A stretch of DNA of 64,000 nucleotides, taken from positions 478,263 through 542,262 of the forward strand of contig NZ_JAMHJQ010000005.1 in NCBI RefSeq assembly GCF_023534745.1. The letters run 5' to 3'. This stretch comes from Streptomyces sp. 35G-GA-8 (GTDB lineage Bacteria > Actinomycetota > Actinomycetes > Streptomycetales > Streptomycetaceae). A program made the translations under genes and the position numbers. This document shows positions 25,542-34,156 of this stretch, one piece after another. The number at the start of each line of letters is the position of its first letter. Position 1 is the first letter of the stretch. The notes under the pieces were generated by a model. That model was given only the letters and a program-made list of their open reading frames with translations, was not told the DNA's origin and ran no database searches.

Positions 25542-25915
25542 CGGAAGGCCCCCTCACGCCAGGCGTAGGCCACCGCGGCGAAGAGAATCCCGAGGAACAG
25601 GAACATCTCGATGACGGCGCTCGCCCCGACCCGCGACACCACCTTGACCCACGGGTACATGAAGAGCATCTCCATGTCGAAGGCCAGAAAGATCATCGCG
25701 ACGGGGTACCAGCGCACATGGAACCGCGAGAACGCGTGTTCGGCGGCGGGCAGTCCACCGGTGAACGGGCCCGAATCCAGCGGCGTACGGTCGACGGCCA
25801 GCCAAGCGGCCAGGCCGTACAGCGCCGCCAGTCCGGCCACGACCACCGCGAGGAGAACCAGCACCGGCTGCCACACACCCACCTCGCCCTTCCTCCGTTC
25901 TCTCTCGCCGCTCAC
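25532..25915 (-). CDS. nuoA: NuoA-like subunit of the supernumerary complex I module
   Basis: A 127-aa, three-helix subunit, first gene of the operon. The family signature is present: FHVRWYPVAMIFLAFDMEML and FMYPWVKVV, with the conserved acidic residues at the membrane surface. It overlaps the next gene by 10 bp. No ORF or clear promoter could be defined in the 190 bp between it and the divergent chitinase gene, which must also carry the nuo promoter. Confidence 0.92.
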   Translation of the reverse strand: MSGERERRKGEVGVWQPVLVLLAVVVAGLAALYGLAAWLAVDRTPLDSGPFTGGLPAAEHAFSRFHVRWYPVAMIFLAFDMEMLFMYPWVKVVSRVGASAVIEMFLFLGILFAAVAYAWREGAFRWT

Positions 25916-25999
25916 CGCTCGCCGCTCGCCCGGGAAGGACCGCGGAGCTCATGGTGTGCCGCGGACAGGGCCAAATCGTGGAGGCGCGACGACGGCGCG

Positions 26000-26015
26000 A
26001 TTGGTCCATACCAAA
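26000..26015 (+). promoter_or_regulatory. Candidate DasR site (dre) before the chitinase gene
   Basis: ATTGGTCCATACCAAA has the near-palindromic core TTGGTC..ACCAA and matches the DasR consensus (ACTGGTCTAGACCACT) at about 11 of 16 positions. It lies 92 bp upstream of the GH19 start, just before a -35-like TTGACG (26019-26024). DasR represses chitinolytic genes in Streptomyces and is released by glucosamine-6-P. Confidence 0.5.
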
Positions 26016-26106
26016 CCCTTGACGCGCGCTTCGCTCACACCTTGAATCAAGTAGTGAACTCCCTTGCCACATCCCCGACTTGTGCGCGGCTCGTGAAAGG
26101 TATGAC

Positions 26107-27267
26107 ATGGGCATGAGAATTCACTGGAGACGCGTGGTCGCCCGGCGGCGCGGCTCCATGACCCGCAGGGCGGCATACGCCGCCATCGGCTCCCTCATCG
26201 TGGGCCTGCTGAGCGTGCTCCCCGCGTCTCCCGCCGCGGCGGCCACCGGCCAGATCAGCGGACTGGCGGGCAAGTGCGTCGACGTGGCGGGCGCTTCGAG
26301 CGCCAATGGCACCGCCGTGCAGTTGTACGACTGCAACGGCACCGGTGCCCAGCAGTGGAGCGTCAACTCGGACGGCACCATCCGGGCTCTCGGCAAGTGT
26401 CTGGATGTCACCGGCAATTCGACCGCCAACGGGGCCCCGCTCCAGCTGTGGGACTGCAGCGGCGGCGCCAATCAACGGTGGGTCGTGACCGCCGCGCGGG
26501 ACATCGTGAGTGTCGCCGCCGACAAGTGTGTCGATGTCACGGGCAACAACTCGGCCAACGGCACCCGGTTGCAGATCTGGACCTGCACCGGCGCCGGCAA
26601 CCAGAAGTGGTCGGCTCCTGCCACCGGCGGCGGCAACCCGAGTCCGGGCGGATTCGTGGTCTCCGAGGCCCAGTTCAACCAGATGTTCCCGGGCCGGAAC
26701 CCCTTCTACACGTACAGCGGTCTGACCGCCGCTCTCGGCGCCTACCCCGCCTTCGCCAAGACGGGCAGTGACACCGTCCAGCGCCAGGAGGCGGCGGCCT
26801 TCCTCGCCAACGTCAATCATGAGACCGGCGGCCTGGTCCACGTCGTGGAGCAGAACACCGCCAACTACCCGCACTACTGCGACTGGGGCCAGCCCTACGG
26901 CTGCCCGGCGGGCCAGGCCGCGTACTACGGGCGCGGTCCGATCCAGCTCAGCTGGAACTTCAACTACAAGGCGGCCGGGGACGCGCTCGGCATCGATCTG
27001 CTCAACAACCCCTGGCTCGTCCAGAACGACTCGGCCGTGGCCTGGAAGACCGCCCTGTGGTACTGGAACACCCAGTCCGGCCCCGGCACGATGACCCCGC
27101 ACAACGCGATGGTCAACCAGCGCGGTTTCGGCGAGACGATCCGCAGCATCAACGGTTCCCTGGAGTGTGACGGGCGCAACCCCGCCCAGGTCCAGAGCCG
27201 GGTCGACGCCTACCAGCGCTTCATCTCGATCCTCGGCACCACACCGGGCGGCAATCTCTACTGCTGA
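26107..27267 (+). CDS. Secreted GH19 chitinase with ricin-type lectin domain
   Basis: A 386-aa exported enzyme predicted to hydrolyse chitin (inverting, endo). After the signal peptide (cut near SPAAAAT) comes a ricin B-type beta-trefoil at about residues 48-170, with three repeats of the GKCVDVAG/GKCLDVTG and QQW/NQRW/NQKW pattern that bind carbohydrate. A short GGGNPSPGG linker leads to the GH19 catalytic domain (about 185-386), with the catalytic Glu in NVNHETGGLVHVVE and the YYGRGPIQLSWNFNY block. ATG 26107 is taken as start; 26113 is an alternative. A DasR-like site lies upstream. Confidence 0.95.
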   Translation: MGMRIHWRRVVARRRGSMTRRAAYAAIGSLIVGLLSVLPASPAAAATGQISGLAGKCVDVAGASSANGTAVQLYDCNGTGAQQWSVNSDGTIRALGKCLDVTGNSTANGAPLQLWDCSGGANQRWVVTAARDIVSVAADKCVDVTGNNSANGTRLQIWTCTGAGNQKWSAPATGGGNPSPGGFVVSEAQFNQMFPGRNPFYTYSGLTAALGAYPAFAKTGSDTVQRQEAAAFLANVNHETGGLVHVVEQNTANYPHYCDWGQPYGCPAGQAAYYGRGPIQLSWNFNYKAAGDALGIDLLNNPWLVQNDSAVAWKTALWYWNTQSGPGTMTPHNAMVNQRGFGETIRSINGSLECDGRNPAQVQSRVDAYQRFISILGTTPGGNLYC

Positions 27268-27304
27268 CCTCGGGGAGAGGACCCCTCCGGCCCGCTGAAG
27301 ATCT

Positions 27305-27339
27305 CGGGGGCCGTCCGGCCGCGGGCCGGGCGGCCCCCG
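27305..27339. terminator. Strong hairpin between convergent chitinase and GH36 genes
   Basis: 16-bp arms (27305-27320 and 27324-27339) with one G-T wobble and a GCG loop, 38 bp after the chitinase stop and 28 bp after the GH36 stop. It is suited to terminate both transcripts. Confidence 0.8.
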
Positions 27340-27366
27340 TCGCCATGAAGCCGGCTCCTTTCTCCC

Positions 27367-29499
27367 CTACTCCTCCTCGTCCACCCTGATCAGGTGCAGG
27401 GACGTGCTGGACCAGTCCCCGGCCGGCAGGTCGGGCGTGATCCCGTACCCGGTCAGCACCGACGCATGACGCACGGCGCCGGTACGGGTGTCCCGGTAGC
27501 GCGCGGCGGGGTCCAGACCCGCGAGTCTGAGGGCGGGGCGCGGTGTGCCGTGGCGCGGGGCCCGCTGCCAGACCAGCACGAACGCCTCCCGCCGGTCCGC
27601 GGTGGTGTACTGCACGGCGGACGGCGCGTCGTCGACAGGACCGCGCAGCCGGTGCAGGGTGCCGTGCTGCACGATATGGCGGACCTTCTTGTACTCCGCC
27701 ACCCACTCGGCGCCCTCGGCGCGTTCCGCCGCCGTCCAGCGCCCGAGATCGCCGCCCACCGCCAGCACCCCCGCCATCGCGACATGGAACCGGTAACGCA
27801 GCGGCACCGAGCGGCCGGTGAGCTGGTTGGGCACATCCGTCACCCAGGCCGCCATGGTCCGTGCCGGGTAGACCTGGCCGAATCCGTGCTGGATCGAGAC
27901 CCGGTCCGCCGCGTCGGTGTTGTCGGACGGCCACGCCTGGTCCGTACGGGAGAGGATGGCCAGGTCCACCCGGCCACCGCCGCCGCTGCATGTCTCGATC
28001 CGCAGTCCCGGGTGGTCCGCGCGCAGCCGGTCGATCACCTCGTACAGATGGTGTGTGTACCGCGTCCACAACACGTCCTCGCCGTCCTCGCGGCCGGGCC
28101 AGCCTGCCTCGCTGAAGGCGCGGTTCATGTCCCACTTGAGGAAGTCGATCCCGTTCTCCGCGACCAGCCGCGTCAGCCAGCCGTACGCCCACTCGGCGAC
28201 ATCGTCCCTGGCGAAGTTGAGCACGAGCTGATTGCGCAGCTCGGTGCGGGTGCGGTGCGGGAAGTGCAGTACCCAGTCCGGGTGCGCGCGGTACAGGTCG
28301 CTGTCCGGGTTGACCATTTCGGGCTCCACCCAGAGGCCGAAACGCATTCCGAGCCGGTGGACCTCCTCGATCAGCGGCGTGAGCCCGTCGGGGAAGCCCC
28401 CGGTCGCGGGCGCCCAGTCGCCCAGTCCGGCCGTGTCGTCGCGGCGCCCGCCGTACCAGCCGTCGTCGACGACGTAGAGCTCCACACCGAGCTCGGCGGC
28501 CCGCGCCGCCAGCGCCTTCTGCCCGGCCTCGTCGACCTCGAAGCCGGTGGCCTCCCAGGAGTTGAACAGTACGGGGCGCACCTCCTCGGGGTGCGGCAGC
28601 ACATGGGCCAGGATGTACGCGTGCCAGGCCCGGCTGGCCGCGCCGAAGCCGCCGTCGGTGTACACGGCCGCGTAGCGCGGGGTCGCGTACTCCTCGCCGG
28701 GACCGAGCGGGAGCGCCGGCCCGTCATGTCCGGCTCCGCCGGTGAAGGCGGTACGTCCGTCGGGGGTGCGCTGCACGGTGACCTGCCAGCTTCCGCTCCA
28801 GGCCAGGGCCGCGCTCCACACCTCGCCCCGGTCCTCGGTGGCGTCGCCGGCGTCCAGCATCAGCCAGGGGTTGGCGTGATGGCTGGTGATGCCGCGCCGG
28901 CTGGTGAGCACGGTCTCGCCGTGCGGTACCGGCTCCCGGTGGAGCACGCCCTCCGCCGACCACTGTCCGGTGACATGGCTGATGCGGTAGTCGTCGCGCG
29001 GCGGCAGGGTCCAGGCCGCGGAGTCCACGCGGGGCAGCGAGACCGGTTCCCGGCCGGTGTTGCGCAGCACGGTCCAGCGTTCGATGACATCGGTGTCCTC
29101 GTGGACGCGGTAGTGCAGGGTGACCGAGAGCGGGTAGTGGCGGTCGCGGAACTCCAAGGCCAGCTCGGCTGTTCCGGGCGCCGGTGCGCTGGTGCGATGG
29201 CCGACGGCCCGCCACTCGAAGGCGCGGGTGCCGTCGGCGAACCGTACCCGCAGGGAGGGCGCCCCGTACCGGGCTCCTCCGTCGACGGGCAGTTCCTCGC
29301 CCGCCGCCGGGCGGCCCTCGAAACTGCTGATCTCCACGGCCGGAGGAGGTACGAGTTCCCCGGCCGCCGCGAGGGTCAGCCGCGGTCCCCACGCGAGGTG
29401 GCAGGGCGCTCCCGTGTCATCGATCCGCAGCGCGTACGACGTGCGCGCGGTGGAGAGCAGCCAGACCCCGGAGGCCGGGGCGAAGGAGATCAGAGACAT
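27367..29499 (-). CDS. Alpha-galactosidase, GH36
   Basis: A 710-aa enzyme without a signal peptide, so intracellular. It should remove alpha-1,6-galactose from imported oligosaccharides such as melibiose, raffinose or galactomannan fragments. GH36 landmarks: FNSWEATGFEVDEAGQKALA (about residue 313), the nucleophile in FLKWDMNRAF (Asp about 458), ETCSGGGGRVDLAILSRTDQ, and the acid/base Asp in WPSDNTDAADR (about 525). The start 29499 (MSLISFAPAS) has an AGGA site; the frame extends 15 codons further without homology. It diverges from the ROK gene, which probably represses it. Import by the neighbouring ABC system followed by cleavage here is the likely pathway. Confidence 0.94.
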   Translation of the reverse strand: MSLISFAPASGVWLLSTARTSYALRIDDTGAPCHLAWGPRLTLAAAGELVPPPAVEISSFEGRPAAGEELPVDGGARYGAPSLRVRFADGTRAFEWRAVGHRTSAPAPGTAELALEFRDRHYPLSVTLHYRVHEDTDVIERWTVLRNTGREPVSLPRVDSAAWTLPPRDDYRISHVTGQWSAEGVLHREPVPHGETVLTSRRGITSHHANPWLMLDAGDATEDRGEVWSAALAWSGSWQVTVQRTPDGRTAFTGGAGHDGPALPLGPGEEYATPRYAAVYTDGGFGAASRAWHAYILAHVLPHPEEVRPVLFNSWEATGFEVDEAGQKALAARAAELGVELYVVDDGWYGGRRDDTAGLGDWAPATGGFPDGLTPLIEEVHRLGMRFGLWVEPEMVNPDSDLYRAHPDWVLHFPHRTRTELRNQLVLNFARDDVAEWAYGWLTRLVAENGIDFLKWDMNRAFSEAGWPGREDGEDVLWTRYTHHLYEVIDRLRADHPGLRIETCSGGGGRVDLAILSRTDQAWPSDNTDAADRVSIQHGFGQVYPARTMAAWVTDVPNQLTGRSVPLRYRFHVAMAGVLAVGGDLGRWTAAERAEGAEWVAEYKKVRHIVQHGTLHRLRGPVDDAPSAVQYTTADRREAFVLVWQRAPRHGTPRPALRLAGLDPAARYRDTRTGAVRHASVLTGYGITPDLPAGDWSSTSLHLIRVDEEE

Positions 29500-29525
29500 T
29501 GATCCTCGCGTTCGATTAGCGCCAC

Positions 29526-29552
29526 AGGAGAGGTGAGAAGCCAACCTCTCCT
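29526..29552. promoter_or_regulatory. Inverted repeat in the GH36/ROK divergent promoter
   Basis: AGGAGAGGT (29526-29534) and ACCTCTCCT (29544-29552) are perfect 9-bp arms separated by 9 nt, 27 bp upstream of the GH36 start. A second, weaker repeat, TTCTTT (29635-29640) with AAAGAA (29654-29659), lies near the ROK start. Either may bind the ROK repressor; the first could also fold in the GH36 leader RNA. Confidence 0.45.
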
Positions 29553-29678
29553 TCGATCAGCTGTCAACACCTGTGGTGCATCTGGCTTTCACAGGTCGAC
29601 GGCATCCTCAGAAGGCCCTTCGGATGAAGTCTGTTTCTTTCATTGACAGCAGAAAAGAATCACCCTAGCTTTCCGGCC

Positions 29679-30854
29679 ATGCGCTCAACCACTCCTCATG
29701 AGGCGGTCCCGGCGACGACGCCGGCCGCTTCCCTGGTCTTCACGACCGTCCTGTCCCACGGCCCGCTCACCCGGGCCGAGATCGGGCGGCGGGCCCGGCT
29801 GTCCCCGGCCGCGGTCACCAAGGCGGTGCGACCGCTGATGGAGGTCGGGTATCTGGTCGAAGGGGTGGACGAAGGGGCGCCGCCCGCTCTCGGACGTCCG
29901 GCCAACCTGGTACGGGTCGACGCGGGCAGGGCGCTGTTCATCGGGATCAAGGTGACGGGCGACGAGATCATCGCCGTCCTGGCCGATCTGTGCTGCCATA
30001 TCCGGGTCGCCCGGCATGTACGGCTCACCGACCGTGAGCCTACGGCGGTGCTCCCCGCCCTCACCGCGCTGGTGCGCGAACTGCTCCTGGAGGCCGATGG
30101 CTTCGGTGTGCGGGTGCGGGGGCTGGGCATCGCCGTCTCGGGTGATGTGGACCGTACGGACGGTGTGGTGCGCTACTCGCCGTTCCTGGAGTGGCGGGAC
30201 ATCCCACTCGCCGAGATCGTCGGAACCGCGACCGGTCTGCCGGTCACGGTCGACAACGACGTACGGGCGCTGACGGTCGCCGAGCAGTGGTTCGGGGCCG
30301 GGGTCGGGCTCTCCGACTTCGCGCTGGTGACCGTGGGCGCCGGCATCGGCTGTGGCCTGGTGGTGCATGGCCGGGTGGTGTCGGGCGCGCATGGCGTGGC
30401 CGGCGAGATCGGACATCTGTCCATCGACCCGCTCGGTCCGCGGTGCCACTGCGGCAACCACGGATGTGTCGAGGCCATCGCGGCGGACCCGGCGATCCTG
30501 CGCGGGGTCCGGGAGGCCACGGGCAAGCCCGTGACCACCGCGGCCGAGGCGCTGGAGATGGCCCACGGCGGGGACCCCGGGGTCCGGGAGGTCTACGCGC
30601 GGGCGGGCGAGGCCATCGGCCGGGCCATCGGATCCGTGGTCAATGTCCTCGGACCTGAGCGAGTGATCATCTCCGGCGAGGGCCTGGCCGCGTACGACCT
30701 GTTCGCCGAGGGCATCCGCGACGCGTTCGCCGCGTCCGCCTTCGGTACCGCCGCGCAGTGCGACGTGATGACACGTCCCCTGCCCTTCGAGGAGTGGGCG
30801 CGCGGGGCCGCGGCCACCGCGATCCAGACCTTCATCGGATCCGACACGCAATAG
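29679..30854 (+). CDS. ROK-family transcriptional repressor
   Basis: A 391-aa protein. An N-terminal winged HTH (residues about 22-75: GPLTRAEIGRRARLSPAAVT) is followed by a ROK sugar-kinase-like fold: GIAVSGDVDRTDGV, the DNDVRALTVAEQWFG stretch, GAGIGCGLVVHGRVV, and the zinc/sugar motif EIGHLSIDPLGPRCHCGNHG with its CxCGxxGC cysteines. The HTH marks it as a regulator, probably sensing galactose or a related sugar. The ATG 29679 is used; a TTG at 29643 is possible. It leads the sugar-import operon (9 bp to the binding-protein gene) and diverges from GH36. Confidence 0.92.
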   Translation: MRSTTPHEAVPATTPAASLVFTTVLSHGPLTRAEIGRRARLSPAAVTKAVRPLMEVGYLVEGVDEGAPPALGRPANLVRVDAGRALFIGIKVTGDEIIAVLADLCCHIRVARHVRLTDREPTAVLPALTALVRELLLEADGFGVRVRGLGIAVSGDVDRTDGVVRYSPFLEWRDIPLAEIVGTATGLPVTVDNDVRALTVAEQWFGAGVGLSDFALVTVGAGIGCGLVVHGRVVSGAHGVAGEIGHLSIDPLGPRCHCGNHGCVEAIAADPAILRGVREATGKPVTTAAEALEMAHGGDPGVREVYARAGEAIGRAIGSVVNVLGPERVIISGEGLAAYDLFAEGIRDAFAASAFGTAAQCDVMTRPLPFEEWARGAAATAIQTFIGSDTQ

Positions 30855-30862
30855 GAGTAGCG

Positions 30863-32176
30863 ATGACGCTGCAGAGCCGCACCCACCGGACCCCCGCGGG
30901 TCCACACCGCAGAAGGGTGGTCCAGGGGCTGTTCGGTGTCGGGGCCGGGGCCCTGGCCATGCCCGCCCTCGCCGCCTGCGGCGGAGGGGCCGCGTCCGAC
31001 CCGAAGACGGTGACCTTCGGCTCGAACGGCGCGGACGCCACACCGAAGAAGGCGTACGCCGCGGTGACCGACGCCTTCGAGAAGGACAGCAAGCTCACGG
31101 TCAAGACGAACACGGTCGACCACGACACGTTCCAGAAGACCATCTCCACCTATCTCCAGGGCACCCCGGACGATGTCTTCACCTGGTTCGCCGGCTACCG
31201 CATGCAGTACTTCGCCAAGAAGGGCCTCGCCGGCCCCATCGACGATGTGTGGGAGACGATAGGCGCCGGCTACAGCGACGCCGCCAAGCAGCTCTCCAAG
31301 GGTGAGGACGGGAAGTACTACTTCGTCCCGCTGTACAACTATCCGTGGGCCGTCTTCTACCGCAAGAGCGTCTTCCAGCAGTACGGCTACGAGATCCCCG
31401 TGACCTGGAGTCAGTTCACGGCCCTGGCCAAGCGGATGCAGAAGGACGGGCTCTCCCCCATCGCGTCCGGGTACGGCGGCGGTGACATCTGGAGCATTCT
31501 CGGCGCCTTCGACTATCTCAATCTGCGGGCCAACGGCTATGACTTCCATATGTCCCTGATGCGGGGTCAGGTCTCCTGGACCGACAGGCGCACCGCCAGG
31601 ACCATCGACCTGTGGCGCGAGCTCACCCCGTACTACCAGAAGGGCGCGGGCGGGCGTTCCTGGCAGGACGCCGCGCAGTCGCTGCTCGACAAGAAGTCCG
31701 GCATGGCGATCATCGGTCTCTTCCTGGGACAGCAGGTCACCGATGAATCCCTGCGCTCCGACATCGACTTCTTCCCGTTCCCGGAGATCGACCCGGCGTA
31801 CGGTCAGGACGCGGTCGAGGCGCCCACCGACGGCTTCATGCTGAGCCGCAAGCCGAAGAACCCGGACGGCGCCCGCAAGTTCCTCGAATTCCTCGGCGGC
31901 GCCAAGGCCGAGAACCTCTACATGGGCGTCGACCCGAGCAATGTCGCCGTCAACTCCGCCGCCACCACCGGCTCGTACAACGCGCTCCAGAAGAAGTCGG
32001 CCGAACTCATCGCCGGCGCCAAGCACATCACGCAGTTCGGGGACCGCGACAGCGACCCCGGATTCATCTCCACGGTGGTCCAGCCGGGCTTCACCGAGTG
32101 GCTGAACCACCCCGACGACGGTTCGGCCCTGCTGAAGAAGATCGAGTCGCAGCGCTCGCGCTTCTTCACGGCCTGA
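30863..32176 (+). CDS. Sugar ABC transporter substrate-binding lipoprotein
   Basis: A 437-aa family-1 extracellular binding protein. The signal contains both a twin-Arg stretch (HRRRVVQGLFGVGAGAL) and a lipobox (ALAACGGG, Cys about 36). The mature part has the usual two-lobe pattern, with DDVFTWFAGYRMQYFAKKG, FVPLYNYPWAVFYRKSVF (aromatic sugar-stacking site) and EIPVTWSQFTALAKRMQ. AGGAG precedes the start by 8 bp. The likely ligand is an alpha-galactoside or a fucose/galactose-containing oligosaccharide, judged from the neighbouring hydrolases. Confidence 0.93.
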   Translation: MTLQSRTHRTPAGPHRRRVVQGLFGVGAGALAMPALAACGGGAASDPKTVTFGSNGADATPKKAYAAVTDAFEKDSKLTVKTNTVDHDTFQKTISTYLQGTPDDVFTWFAGYRMQYFAKKGLAGPIDDVWETIGAGYSDAAKQLSKGEDGKYYFVPLYNYPWAVFYRKSVFQQYGYEIPVTWSQFTALAKRMQKDGLSPIASGYGGGDIWSILGAFDYLNLRANGYDFHMSLMRGQVSWTDRRTARTIDLWRELTPYYQKGAGGRSWQDAAQSLLDKKSGMAIIGLFLGQQVTDESLRSDIDFFPFPEIDPAYGQDAVEAPTDGFMLSRKPKNPDGARKFLEFLGGAKAENLYMGVDPSNVAVNSAATTGSYNALQKKSAELIAGAKHITQFGDRDSDPGFISTVVQPGFTEWLNHPDDGSALLKKIESQRSRFFTA

Positions 32177-32197
32177 TCCCACCGGAGAGGTTCCACC

Positions 32198-33142
32198 ATG
32201 TCCTCCGTGCGTACCGCGCCCGGGTCCCCGTCGCGCGCGCCGTCCCGTCCTCGCCGGCTCGGTCCTGGTGACCGCCTCTTCCTGACGGTGGTCGTCGGCA
32301 TCCCGCTGATCGCCCTGCTGGTCTTCGTGTGGCTCCCGGCGCTGGCCTCCATCGGTCTGTCCTTCACCAGCTGGGACGGTCTGAGCCTGTCCGACATCCA
32401 CTGGGTCGGGCTGGACAACTACCACCAGATCTTCACCAACTACCCGCCGTTCTGGCCGGCCGTCCGGCACAACGTGATCTGGCTGCTGTTCACGGTGCTG
32501 CTGCCCGCCCCGTTCGGGGTCTTCCTCGCCTACCAGCTGGACCGCAAGATCCGCTTCACCCGGATCTACCAGACGGCCATCTTCATGCCGATGGTGCTGT
32601 CCCTGGCGGTCGTCGGCTTCATCTGGGAGATCATCTACAACCCGGACAACGGGCTGCTGAACGGGGTGATCGGCGCCGTGTCGTCCGGTCACCACATCGA
32701 CTGGCTGGGCAATCCCGACCTCAACCTCTGGGCCGTACTGATCGCCTCGGGCTGGCGGCACACCGGCTACATCATGATTCTCTATCTGGCGGGCCTCAAG
32801 GGCTTCGACCCGGCCCTGAAGGAGGCCGCCGCGCTCGACGGCGCCAATGGACGCCAGACCTTCCTGCGGGTGGTGCTGCCGGCCATGAAGCCGGTCAACA
32901 TCATCGTGGTGGTCGTCACCGTCATGGAGTCCCTGCGCGCCTTCGACATCGTCTACGTACTCGGCGGCGGCACCGGCAGCAAGCCCGGCATGGAGCTGCT
33001 GTCCCTCCTCATCACCGACAACATCATCGGTGAGTCCAGCCATATCGGATACGGGTCGGCCCTCGCGGTCATCCTGCTCCTCGTCTCCCTCGCGGCGATC
33101 GGCGCCTTCCTCTTCCAGACCTTCCGCAAGGAGGACAAGTGA
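32198..33142 (+). CDS. Sugar ABC transporter permease (MalF/UgpA type)
   Basis: A 314-aa membrane protein with six helices. The EAA loop that docks the ATPase is KEAAALDGANGRQTFLRVVL (about residues 208-227). Twenty-one bp after the binding-protein gene, with GGAGAGG as ribosome site, and overlapping the next permease by 4 bp (GTGA). Confidence 0.95.
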   Translation: MSSVRTAPGSPSRAPSRPRRLGPGDRLFLTVVVGIPLIALLVFVWLPALASIGLSFTSWDGLSLSDIHWVGLDNYHQIFTNYPPFWPAVRHNVIWLLFTVLLPAPFGVFLAYQLDRKIRFTRIYQTAIFMPMVLSLAVVGFIWEIIYNPDNGLLNGVIGAVSSGHHIDWLGNPDLNLWAVLIASGWRHTGYIMILYLAGLKGFDPALKEAAALDGANGRQTFLRVVLPAMKPVNIIVVVVTVMESLRAFDIVYVLGGGTGSKPGMELLSLLITDNIIGESSHIGYGSALAVILLLVSLAAIGAFLFQTFRKEDK

Positions 33143-34062
33143 CCGCGACCGTCACGCCGCCGGCCCCCCGGTCGCACACCCCGCTCCCACCGACCGCCGA
33201 GGCTCCCCGGGGGCCGAAGCGGGAGACCGGACGTCACCTCATGCTCAGCGGCATCGCGCTGCTGTGGCTCGTTCCGCTGCTGTGGGCCGTCTACACCTCA
33301 CTGCGGCCCTACTCCGACACCGCGAAGCACGGCTATCTGTCCTGGCCGCGCGGTATCGGTCTGGAGAACTTCGCGGACGCCTGGAGCCAGTCCGGGATGC
33401 CGCGCTTCTTCTGGAACTCGGTGCTCATCACCATTCCGGCGGTCCTCGGCACTCTGCTGTTCGCCGCGGCGGTGGCCTTCTTCGTCTCGCGGTTCGACTT
33501 CCGCTGGAACATCGCGCTGCTGATCCTCTTCACCGCGGGGAACCTGATCCCCGCGCAGGTGCTGATCACACCGCTGTACCGGCTGTATCTGCTGGTACCG
33601 CTGCCCTCGTGGATGAGCGACTCGCTGCTCGTCTACAACTCGCTCTGGGGCATCATCTTCATTCATATCGCCTACCAGTGCGGCTTCTGCACCTTCGTCC
33701 TCAGCAACTACATGAAGACGATCCCGAAAGAGATCTCCGAAGCCGCTCTGGTCGACGGCGCCCCGGTGTGGCGCCAGTTCTTCCAGATCGTGCTGCCGCT
33801 GTGCCGGCCTGCGTTCGCGGCGCTCGCGACGCTGGAATCCATCTGGATCTACAACGACTTCTTCTGGTCCCTCACGCTGATCGAGACCGGTGACAAGCGT
33901 CCGATCACCTCGGCCCTGGCCAATCTGGAGGGCCAGTACTTCACCAATCCGAACCTCATCGCGGCCGGCGCCCTGCTGACCGCGATCCCCACCCTGCTGG
34001 TCTACTTCGCGCTCCAGCGCCAGTTCATCAGCGGACTCACCATCGGCTCGGGCAAGGGCTGA
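33139..34062 (+). CDS. Sugar ABC transporter permease (MalG/UgpE type)
   Basis: A 307-aa membrane protein with six helices and a Pro-rich cytoplasmic N-terminus. The EAA loop reads SEAALVDGAPVWRQFFQIVL (about residues 201-220). It starts at the GTG overlapping the previous stop. No ATPase gene follows; in Streptomyces such importers commonly share the MsiK ATPase encoded elsewhere. Confidence 0.95.
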   Translation: MTATVTPPAPRSHTPLPPTAEAPRGPKRETGRHLMLSGIALLWLVPLLWAVYTSLRPYSDTAKHGYLSWPRGIGLENFADAWSQSGMPRFFWNSVLITIPAVLGTLLFAAAVAFFVSRFDFRWNIALLILFTAGNLIPAQVLITPLYRLYLLVPLPSWMSDSLLVYNSLWGIIFIHIAYQCGFCTFVLSNYMKTIPKEISEAALVDGAPVWRQFFQIVLPLCRPAFAALATLESIWIYNDFFWSLTLIETGDKRPITSALANLEGQYFTNPNLIAAGALLTAIPTLLVYFALQRQFISGLTIGSGKG

Positions 34063-34156
34063 GCCGCGGCCCGGCGTACCGCGGCCCCGTTCTCCCGACC
34101 GGCACCCGGTTCCACCCGCGCGATCCCCGTGACCCGACAACAGGAGGTGCGACCCC

